DNA from: Isohypsibius dastychi
Taxonomy: Eukaryota > Tardigrada > Eutardigrada > Parachela > Isohypsibiidae
DNA length: 17,211 nucleotides
Assembly: GCA_034696485.1 (NCBI GenBank)
Contig: JAQIWT010000611.1
Location: forward strand, 1-17,211
Reading direction: 5' to 3'
Within the stretch, counting starts at the first letter, position 1. Every line of letters begins with the position of its first letter. This document shows, piece after piece, positions 8,903 to 16,510 of the stretch. The translations under genes were made by a program, and so were the position numbers. The notes under the pieces were generated by a model. The model saw nothing but the letters and a program-made list of their open reading frames with translations, was not told where the DNA came from and searched no databases.

Positions 8903-9634
8903 TGTTTATGAATAACATCGTGGTTTGCTTTACAATTTTGGTTTAATCCATATCCACGTTCTTACATTCGTCGTTTCATGCTAGTTCATTCTTTGGCAAC
9001 TACTATGTCTGTTTGTTTTTATTTCGGTATCTCCTTGTGCTCGACCTAGACATTTATCGCTTTCCGCCATCATTCCAAAAATCCGAAATCTGATGTCTGC
9101 GGAATTTGAATGGAAATTGTGTTCTTCTCACTTCTATGTTCCACAATGTTTCAACTGATTTTGATGCATATTCTAAAGTATGTGTGCGGTCTGGTCAATA
9201 AGAAATTCCAACTCCAACGTTATGAATGGTCTGAAGCGAACACATCAACTTGACAGAAATATCTTCGAGCATCATCCGTTACAGCTATGGTGAGCATGTA
9301 TTGTATTCCTGTGTCGATGCGTTTACGATCAGCAGGTCTCAAGAGAATTCAAGATCTGTGTGATTATGGTTTAGGAAGAGTGCACTTATGAGTTAACCCA
9401 GTTAAGACAGTGGTTTTGTTCATCCGTGAGTAGTTCAAAAAACCAATCGACATTCAATTAGCAGTTCTATCCAGGGACCCAGCAATTCTTTTGTTTTTCC
9501 TTGCTCGATTGCACTTTCAATCCAGAGTTTATTTTAACAGACTGTGATACTGTCTTATGTTTCACGAGAAATTTCGAATGTGGATCTATTCCAAGTATTC
9601 GTCGAACAAACGGTCTAGAGTCTGGCTGTAGAAA
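8903..9634. other. Intergenic stretch with a THAP-like scrap
   Basis: Apart from the motif listed at 9093-9158, no frame is convincing. A minus-strand frame at 9467-9706 overlaps the start of the 265-residue gene in antisense and is treated as a shadow. I see no polyA signal after 8902. Confidence 0.3.
9093..9158 (+). pseudogene. Possible remnant of a THAP-type zinc finger
   Basis: A short frame from ATG 9093 to TGA 9158 reads EFEWKLCSSHFYVPQCF. C-x2-HF is the C-terminal zinc-ligand pair of THAP domains, which bind DNA in P-element transposases and in host proteins derived from them. Just upstream, in another frame (about 9050-9091), DIYRFPPSF resembles the conserved 'F-x-FP' element. A C-x2-4-C pair may begin near 9000 but is not convincing. 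If real, the domain is split by a frameshift and is a fossil. The motif is short and chance is a serious alternative. Confidence 0.25.
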
Positions 9635-10432
9635 ATGCGTGTTACACTTATTTTCATGATCATTCTTGCTGTCTTCGGGTGGGGGTTCCCGGCTATTCTT
9701 ACTCATATCGCTTCATCTGCGGGGAATGTCGCTTCTTCGATCGGCCGCTCGGTTGTCCGACGTCCGCCTGTCGGAATACTCGCTATTGTGCTCGATGTCA
9801 GACCGGTCGTTAGGAAAGAACTGGCGAACAGGTTCTTAAAACTGTGCAGAAGAAAACCGGTGCAAAAACAGTGGAGGGAGGTGTTTTTGTTGGAACTGGA
9901 ATTGGGATATCAAAATTACTTCAACCGGAAATCGGTGAGATACTTCAAATTCACTCTTGATCGTATTGACAGTGAAGAGATCTTGAACAATTATGCTATA
10001 TTCAGTGTTTGTTTTCGAGAAAGCCAGGATGAGACGGTGTCTAGCAATGACATGTCGACCAAGTCAGCCTATTCCATTTTGACGGATGCAACAACTGGAG
10101 GCACCAGTACCAGAGGTTTGATCACGACTCAACTCAGAGGAAAAGATGAAGTTCCTTTCATGGCATTTGTCGACAAGATTAGAGAGGTTCCAGAACCGAC
10201 TGATTCTCAGCCATCCGAGAATCATCGTTTCTATATTGAAATCAGTGTCTTCATTGGAGCCTCGAGTATCACAATTTCGGCAGTTATTGTGACACTGAAA
10301 CTGACAATTCAAGGTAAATCTTCCTTCAGCTATGACAAACAGTGGACGAAACCTGCATTGTTATCATCAGCGTGCAAAAACAAATTGAGAAGAAATATAC
10401 CGGATGTTGAAGCTGAGAATAACGAAGAATGA
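9635..10432 (+). CDS. Predicted secreted/type I membrane protein, 265 residues, family unknown
   Basis: This is the longest frame in the window and far beyond chance length. It is complete in one exon. The ATG sits in AAAATG with an in-frame TAG two codons before it, and the frame ends at TGA 10430-10432. Residues 1-17 (MRVTLIFMIILAVFGWG) look like a signal peptide or membrane anchor. Residues about 205-227 (IEISVFIGASSITISAVIV) form a second hydrophobic segment. They leave an ectodomain of about 185 residues and a charged tail of about 37 residues ending EAENNEE. The middle is basic and aromatic, then Ser/Thr-rich (about 135-165). I recognise no domain. A different plus frame is open at 9814-9957 and looks protein-like, but I could not splice it in phase on both sides. 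A tandem polyA signal lies 187 bp after the stop. Confidence 0.72.
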   Translation: MRVTLIFMIILAVFGWGFPAILTHIASSAGNVASSIGRSVVRRPPVGILAIVLDVRPVVRKELANRFLKLCRRKPVQKQWREVFLLELELGYQNYFNRKSVRYFKFTLDRIDSEEILNNYAIFSVCFRESQDETVSSNDMSTKSAYSILTDATTGGTSTRGLITTQLRGKDEVPFMAFVDKIREVPEPTDSQPSENHRFYIEISVFIGASSITISAVIVTLKLTIQGKSSFSYDKQWTKPALLSSACKNKLRRNIPDVEAENNEE

Positions 10433-10628
10433 CCAGAACACAGATTCACCAACGTGGCTTGATTCCTCATCACAAGTTTATCCTTGTGTCTGTTTGTGAA
10501 CAAGTTACTCTTCATAGGTTTTAAGAATTCATTTTTTTTGTTTTCTCATTTTTTGCATCTTAATTGTCGTGGATAAATTACGTGATACCGTTTGCTCGAT
10601 TTGTGTCGATCCGCGCTGAATAAATAAA
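10433..10628 (+). promoter_or_regulatory. Putative 3' UTR ending in tandem AATAAATAAA
   Basis: Two overlapping polyadenylation signals lie at 10619-10628, after T-rich sequence (TTTTTTTTG at about 10530) and without a competing frame. They fit the 3' end of the 265-residue gene. Confidence 0.5.
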
Positions 10629-10878
10629 TTCTGGAAGTTATTCCTGATTTTCTATAGCTATGATAAGTTGCGTCGTCATAGTGTACCAGCAAAGCTCACT
10701 TCCAATTTTCTTTTCCACTCTTAAAGTCAATTGATCAACATTTCATTCTTCGACAAGCTCATATTGTTCATTTTCTGCTCTGCGGTGTAGTTTCTCAGCA
10801 GGAAAAATGTTTCAATTTGTTCTGGGTAGATGTCACGACCATCCAATCATGTGAGTCCCACTGAATGAACCGTTCATC

Positions 10879-11496
10879 ATGCGCGTAGTAAACGCCATCT
10901 TGAAAATTTTCTTCAAGAACGAACCCGCTAGCGTCCAGAATGTTATTTGTACGATGTTCAACTCGGATGAAAGATCATTTGAGAACCGGGGGAAGGTCGT
11001 CAAGCATATTCTGTTTGGCGTACGCGAGTTCCGTCTTGTCCAGTGTTTTTCGGACGGAGAATGGGTGTTTGATGTCGACCAATATTTACGCAAAAAATTG
11101 TAAGAGCCGGATTTTACGTCAAACGTTCGAGAAATCATGTGAGAATGTCGAATGTATTGTTGCTTTCTGTTTGCAATATTGTCATCTCCGTTCACACTTA
11201 TGTATTTGCACTGCTATTTCGTAGCTCGCAGATTTCAATGTGATTGCTTTCCGATTGAAGCAACTGATTACATCTCTGTGCAAAATGGAAGTTGAAAACG
11301 CCCAACCAGGAAAAAAATTTCAAAAAAGACACAACGGTTGATTGTACTGATTTTATCTCATAGGTGGAGATTACCACATAACTTTCTTCTCTTTGATATG
11401 AAAGATATCTATCACGATCTGAACCTCTATCTTCAAAGAATCCATGATTTTCGTTTTGATTTCCATGTCGTTCCATCGAGCCGAACAATTCTCTAG
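10879..11496 (+). CDS. Putative two-exon gene, about 117 residues, function unknown
   Basis: Exon 1 runs from ATG 10879 to 11099 and ends at a consensus-like donor (AATT|GTAAGA). The proposed intron 11100-11363 (264 bp) ends in TTTTATCTCATAG. Exon 2, from 11364, joins in phase and ends at TAG 11494-11496. Exon 1 is rich in Phe, Val and Arg (FGVREFRLVQCFSDGEWVF). Exon 2 is Asp-, Phe- and Leu-rich (FDMKDIYHDLNLYLQRI). I recognise no family. A plus frame after the stop, from about 11487, also reads as protein-like (SYGEVNFDYSDDFVK, about 11510-11555), so the 3' end may be different. The minus strand is open over both exons (10833-11195 and 11198-11488), and strand choice is uncertain. Confidence 0.3.
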
Positions 11497-11573
11497 ATGC
11501 ATCATTGAGAAGCTACGGAGAAGTGAATTTCGATTATTCCGATGATTTTGTGAAGGTCAGAAAATCGCAGTGA

Positions 11574-11846
11574 ATCAAAGGAGAATCGTCTCATCCTTTG
11601 AGATTATTTCCTCATGCTTTACACGAATTTTTTCTTGTTGGAATTGGAGAGTCATCCATTATTCATAAAGGAAGCCAGCAACGTCGAATATCGATACTAC
11701 AACAACCTTTCTTCTTTGAACATCAAAACTGCGAATTCGAACAGAAATATCAGAGAATTTATTTGGTCACAATAAAAACCATATCACCCGGTGAGAAGAT
11801 ACCGGCTTGGTGTGGCAAGTATTCCTACAAACTTATCAAATTGTGA
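11574..11846 (+). CDS. Possible C-terminal part of a SET domain
   Basis: A plus frame is open for 90 codons, from the base after a TGA at 11571-11573 to TGA 11844-11846, without an early ATG. The end reads NCEFEQKYQRIYLVTIKTISPGEKIPAWCGKYSYK, here given as overlapping elements: NCEFE (like the 'NHxCxPN' segment), IYLVTIKTISPGEK (like 'A-x-x-I-x-x-GEE') and AWCGKYSY (like the final 'xWYGxxY'). These occur in this order and spacing at the end of SET domains, which methylate lysines. The His-Ser of the knot and the Tyr of the catalytic pair are not clear (Cys replaces Tyr in WCG). GTGAGG/GTAAGA donors overlap the stop, so the frame may continue by splicing. It may be an exon, a relic or coincidence. 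Confidence 0.3.
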   Translation: MKGESSHPLRLFPHALHEFFLVGIGESSIIHKGSQQRRISILQQPFFFEHQNCEFEQKYQRIYLVTIKTISPGEKIPAWCGKYSYKLIKL

Positions 11847-11849
11847 GGT

Positions 11850-12823
11850 AAGAACATTTAAATTTTTTCGTTCGAGCGAAAAATTACGATTGTGTTGAAT
11901 CAATTTTGAGCATCTGTCCATATTTTCTCAATTTGATTTTCTTGAGCGTGAATCTGACTCGACTGAGTTGGAATCCTGAAGTTTAATTGTTCATCATAAC
12001 TCGATTAATTTGACGATAGTCATTCATTGCCTTGGGTAATGCCGTGAGCTAAACCTGAAGTGGTGCTGACTGCTCTCTCGTTGACTTTATTTACTGCTGT
12101 CACTCGCTCGGCCGATTTGACCTGACAGTAAGAGCTCGGAATGAGATAAATCACTCAACTTGTGGCTAAATTTGGTTTTTCGAAGCCGTGATCTCTTGCA
12201 GATAAATGGTCTAGAACGAATGATCAGAAAAAGAACAAAGAATGATGGTCAGGATGAGGCAAATCTGTGAATGTATCACTGGAGAAACAAAGAGCGTAAG
12301 AAAGAGACTGGCCCGTGGTATGCCTGCAGTGTGAATGAGCATGTTTTATTCAAGGCTGAGTGACTGACCACTAACTGACTGAATACTGACTGTGGTGGTC
12401 TGTTATGATTCCGAGAATTCTGGTCTGGCTGTCGTCTTCATTTACAAGTATCTTATGTAAGACAAAGACTTGCATTCTGGCAATACGGAATAAGAGATAA
12501 ACATCTCATGAGTTCTCAAATCACCAACACATGGGCTGCTGGCCTGAGAATTAGTCTGAAGGGAGGCCCGATTGGTGATATGAAGCAGGAAGGACCTCGT
12601 CAGCCCTCGTCAGTCCCTTCGAAATGCTATTTGCCGGATTCAAATTTCAACATCAATCACTGCAATCGTATGATCGAACATATCTATAAGATTACCGACC
12701 GTATAAGGATACCGTAAACGGGAGTGTCCGGTTTGAATGTTCTTTATGCATTGAATTTTTCACTCTGAAACACAGTTTGATTTCGCACTGTCGGAAGTTT
12801 TATCGGAACAAATTGTGAAAAAA
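11850..12823. other. No supported gene
   Basis: Stops are frequent in all frames from 11850 to 12500. A plus ATG frame at 12508-12717 has 69 codons and no motif. Around 12350-12410 short TGACTGA words recur irregularly (CTGAGTGACTGACC, ACTGACTG, ACTGACTG) without forming a true array. Confidence 0.35.
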
Positions 12824-12890
12824 TGTATGAATCTGGTACTGTATGAATCTGGTATTTGGATAAAGACCGGTGTATAAATACCGGTGTATA
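12824..12890 (+). repeat. Two adjacent short direct duplications
   Basis: TGTATGAATCTGGTA occurs at 12824-12838 and 12840-12854. ACCGGTGTATA occurs at 12866-12876 and 12880-12890. Two independent near-tandem duplications in 67 bp suggest local slippage. The second pair frames a TATA-like sequence. Confidence 0.85.
12873..12880 (+). promoter_or_regulatory. TATA box candidate (TATAAATA)
   Basis: TATAAATA lies about 200 bp upstream of the ATG of the three-exon candidate gene at 13074. It was formed or displaced by the local duplication of ACCGGTGTATA. No initiator was identified, so this is only a composition-level candidate. Confidence 0.22.
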
Positions 12891-13017
12891 TTCCCAGTGC
12901 CACTGCGTTCAACTGGTGCGACATCTTCTCAGTTTGCGCGGCGAATTCCCACTATGCCTACCGTCCTACGTCAACATCAAAGACCCTCCGTATTTTATAA
13001 GCCATGGTACAAACATG

Positions 13018-13100
13018 ACCACATGTGGCCCACAGGTGCTACAGTGTAGCACGGAAACCACCAGCCACCAGATATGCTACACGTGCCACAGTGCTACTCA
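13018..13100 (-). repeat. Lone inverted copy of the minisatellite unit
   Basis: Read on the minus strand, this segment carries the unit found at 4295-4752: the GGTGGCTGGTGGTTT core, then the dyad GTGCTACACTGTAGCAC and a trailing CACATGTGG. The dyad at 13036-13052 is perfect here (8+1+8). There is one unit only, in the opposite orientation, about 8.3 kb from the array. Confidence 0.85.
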
Positions 13101-13502
13101 GATGTCGAGTCAACAAGCGCGCTTGGCTCCGATGAACCCATTGCTACCTGTTCCGCTCGTTTGCGTTCGCGTCACTTTCAACTTATTGTCTTGGCTTATC
13201 TCAGATATGGGAAATTCATGGTAACCAGCGGAAAAGGACTTCGATGGGATCTACATTCTGAAAGCACTGTAATACTTCGTGCCAGGTATGCTATTGCCGA
13301 CGTTGTTGCCCAAGATCACTTTCAGGTTTCTCAAGAAAGAGATCCCAGATGTGGAAGATCTGATTATTCTCGATCAAACCGAAGGTAGGGATATTCATGT
13401 TTTTCTTGAGATTTTAGTCGAATTAGATTGTGTGCTTTTGTAGAGATGGTGGGCTGTCGAAATCATTTATTGACTCAGTTTAGCACGTCACCAAATGCGT
13501 GA
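13074..13502 (+). CDS. Putative three-exon gene, 109 residues, function unknown
   Basis: Exon 1 is ATG 13074-13285. Intron 1 is 13286-13325 (40 bp, GCCAG|GTATGC ... CACTTTCAG|G). Exon 2 is 13326-13384. Intron 2 is 13385-13443 (59 bp, GAAG|GTAGGG ... TGCTTTTGTAG|A). Exon 3 is 13444-13502, ending in TGA. Both joins are in phase and the coding length is exactly 330 nt. Exon 2 encodes an acidic, leucine-rich stretch (FLKKEIPDVEDLIILDQTE) that looks more protein-like than the unspliced continuation. I recognise no domain. The proposed start codon and first few codons lie inside the lone minisatellite unit. Intron 1 has no in-frame stop, so an unspliced frame to 13388 remains an alternative. Confidence 0.38.
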
Positions 13503-14649
13503 ACCTTAACGGACTGGATTATGTTCAAAACAGTAGAATCTCGGAACATGCTTGTTCCTATTCAACCAGCAAAAAAGAAAGATCCGAATGAATCAATGCT
13601 TCGATCAAGATGGAATGGTACATTTTCGGACTACTTGAGTTGGTGTATTTCGCAGTTGGTTTTGGGGCTCGTCTCAACACGATGATGATTCAAGCTTTGC
13701 AGCGATATTCCGATCGTGATATGGGTTGCTGACGCCAGCATAAAGCAGAATCTGGTACGTGAGGACCAGCATCGTTTTAGTTGTTTTTGATAACGTGGAT
13801 TCGAGTCACTGCCTCGAAATAAATTTGGCTGTAGAGAGACTCAGTATCTTCGAAATCCAAGACAATGTGGATTGATCAGCGGCACGTTTAATCCGCACGT
13901 ATTCATAATTAAGTACGGACACCCAAAACCAGAACCTGTCTTCCTGCATGAAGAGGTATTGGGCCTGGGTCGGCCTTTTCGTTGAACCTTCCAGTGGAGC
14001 TTTACAGCCTTCCACTGGCATATTCCCTCACAAACTATAGGTTTTTCATTGCGAATAATGTGTGACTTGCTTTGGCTCTCTTGAAAATGCGATTCCCCAG
14101 GGTTTCCTGAAAAGACCAGAAGGGAATGATGGACCTGGAAATTATTCAAGTGATGCTTTTAAAGAAAGCCTCTATAACTGAGTTCGTATCTCATAGCTTA
14201 TGTGGCGCTTTCGATTCTGGCATTGTGCGATGTTGTGTGGAACTGGTTTAAGATCGTGTCCTTCTGGGATCACTGAAGCTTCTCGAGATTGACCACATCT
14301 GGAAAGTATCTGCTTCGATCCGGAAGGTATGTGCTTGAGGATTTTTCCACTCCTTCCTAAGAACATATCTTCATGCATGACATCGTATTTAGTTGAGAAA
14401 TAACTGATAATTCGCGTGAATCAAGGAAGTTTGCAAACATCAACTGAGAGCTCACAACATGATCACTACTTCTTTCGAACAATCCTATTCACTGAGTAAC
14501 CGTAAACTTCTGATTGATTCGCACTTTTCCGGTCTAAACGAAAGTCAGGATACGGCTGGCGTCTCTGTTAGTGAGCCCAAGGATAAGGTTCCCCCCACCC
14601 CCTCTCCCTGAGAATTAGGAGAAAATGGACAGAATATTCGTTGAAAACA
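13503..14649. other. Patchwork of short open frames, no supported gene
   Basis: A plus ATG frame at 13521-13685 has 54 codons (starting MFKTVESRNMLVPIQP). Further plus segments look protein-like but change frame repeatedly: about 13770-13880 (VLVVFDNVDSSHCLEI), 13870-13975 (NPHVFIIKYGHPKPEP) and 14065-14180 (SLENAIPQGFLKRPEG). I found no GT...AG gaps joining them in phase. Minus frames at 13806-14021, 13841-14149 and 14172-14378 are open over the same region. The stretch could be a decayed gene, or chance. A C-rich run (CCCCCCACCCCCTCTCCC) lies at about 14591-14608. Confidence 0.25.
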
Positions 14650-15380
14650 CCGTCACTCCACCCATGAGCCGCTGTTGTACTGAAACGTCCCATGCCTGAC
14701 AATGCATCATTTTCTGGAATATTTGTCCCTTAGAATGGGAAAACAATTCGCTCGTAAATTCGCTTGGTATCCCGTGAACCGGCACTCTACTGATAATGAG
14801 AAAATATCAAGGCCGGGTTTGAAAATGTTGCTGATCGTACGACTTTGAAAATTATGAACTGAGTGATAGTGCAGATTGAATTGCCGCCAAAATTGAATTT
14901 TTTTTGTTCACCGCTCATGAAATAAGGTTCACAATAACCAGTGCGAATTTTGCGGAAAGGTTCCTCCACAAATACAGGTTGCAGAGAACCAGCGTGGCGG
15001 GTTGATGATCTTTGTGAACATCGGATTGACTGTAAATGACACGAAGAGTACAACAAATCAAGAAAAGAAGGGTCAGTGCCATCACGAAGATACAACCTGG
15101 TTCAACCTCGACATGATGATGGAAACTCGACGATGCAGGCTTGATTTTGATACATGAATATGCGACGATCATCGACATGGGTCAGTGGCCGCGCGAGCAG
15201 CAACAGCTTTAAACGTGGCCCTGATAAGTTTTTATTAACAGTGAAGTGCCGGTTCATGGGAAACCAAACGAATTCACGAGCGTTTTTTTTACCATTTTAT
15301 GGGACAAATGTTCCAGAAAATGATGATTTGTCCGGCATCAGACGTTTCAGTACAACAGCGGATCATGGGAAGAGTGACGG
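14650..15380. repeat. Fold-back element: 184 bp inverted arms around a 364 bp centre
   Basis: The left arm (14650-14833) is the reverse complement of the right arm (15198-15380). The outer 80 bp of each arm (14650-14729 against 15301-15380) align without gaps, with about nine mismatches. The inner halves share GTGCCGGTTCAYGGG, GAATTYACGAGCG and CAGCAACA but carry small indels. AATATTCG lies just outside the left arm (14633-14640) and AATATCCG just outside the right (15382-15389), which may be a worn target-site duplication. The centre holds only a minus frame (14915-15178, 87 codons) with two hydrophobic stretches and no known motif. The geometry fits a MITE or fold-back transposon, or an inverted duplication of a longer unit. 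Confidence 0.82.
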
Positions 15381-16510
15381 TAATATCCGAAGAGTTTTGG
15401 GTACTCTAATTCAGATTACTCTTCATTTTGTGTTCAATTACTAGCGGGACTCGGACTGAATTTTACCGTATGCATATGCAATTATGGAAATCATGGTGGA
15501 GTAAACTACTGGTTACTCACCATTCTAGTACACTGGCTCTCCCAGAAATATCTTTGTGATCACAAGGTTGCAAAATCCTGTGATATCGAGAGAACGCACG
15601 CTTGAACTGATGATTTTCATCAAGTTGAACATAAGGATAACTCCTTATGAGAACATTTCTGCTCCGGTAAATTTTATGTCCGAACGCTAACGTCTGATCA
15701 CGCGAGGCAACGTGCAGGGTCGAACATTATTTCAATCTCTTGTTTAATATACTAACTTTTTTTTTCATTTGTGTTATATGACGTATTTTTAACACGTTCA
15801 TGCTGTGAAATCTCAATTTGCTCTCATGGTACGGAAGCTCTTAGCTTCAAGTTTCCAATCTAGTCTCGATGATATGATTCTGATATCAGCCCAACTTGTA
15901 TTTAAAAAGCATTCCTCTCAGAAGTCAGTACGAATTACCACCAGAAGAATTATCCCGCGTACCCGCGGATCGAAAATTGCCATGCACTGACCTTTCCGTT
16001 ATTTCGTTCTCACCATGCCGTCCTAGTATATTCAAGCTTATAATGAACATATACGTGTACTCAATATCGGATCGTTTGAAATTCACGTTAGTACTGATGA
16101 TCAAATACATTCGATAAACTTACAAGCAATAAATCATGGTCCGACGACTGGAAGATTCCAGCTCGTCTATCTTGAATCGAAATTCAATTATGCAGCCTCC
16201 CGTTCCGTTCGAGAATCGACGGCGTGTCACACCACATTTGGGGGGTATGGTTTCCTTTTTGAGAATTTTTTTCTCGAAAAAAATGGTTTTCATGAATTTT
16301 TCGAATCATCCTGGATGATCATAGTCAAAAAGAATTCCACGACTCCTTTTATGATAGCAAGTGAGAAACCGCTATCTTGAGTATGATCACGAAGCTGACC
16401 AGTGAGACACAGCCAGCCCCAATTCCTCAGTGTAACTTCTCCAAAAGCGGAAGAGCAAGATAAAGTAAATTTGAATATACCAGCCGGCTTTAGGAAGCGA
16501 TAAGTAACGT
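15381..16510. other. No supported gene
   Basis: A T-rich tract at about 15757-15767 is followed by a TGTTATATGACG region. Plus frames at 15805-15990 (61 codons, no clear start) and 15896-16117 (73 codons), and a minus frame at 16290-16535 (81 codons), show no motif. No repeats or RNA genes were seen. Confidence 0.3.

Noticed and set aside
9467-9706. Minus-strand 79-codon frame
   Set aside because: It is antisense to the start of the 265-residue gene and has no motif.
12856-13224. 122-codon plus frame through the lone minisatellite unit
   Set aside because: It has no ATG start, runs through repeat sequence and conflicts with the better-supported spliced model at 13074-13502.
13797-13820. tRNA T-arm-like sequence (GGATTCGAGTCAC)
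   Set aside because: No matching acceptor, D-arm or anticodon arm could be folded around it.
13992-14020. 8 bp inverted repeat CCAGTGGA / TCCACTGG
   Set aside because: It is a single short dyad with a 12 bp loop and no link to a gene end or element border.
14591-14608. G-quadruplex on the minus strand
   Set aside because: Only three G-tracts are present, so a standard four-tract structure is not encoded.
14915-15178. GPCR-like transmembrane protein in the centre of the fold-back element
   Set aside because: Two hydrophobic stretches are visible but no receptor motif, and the frame is of chance length and overlaps another open minus frame.
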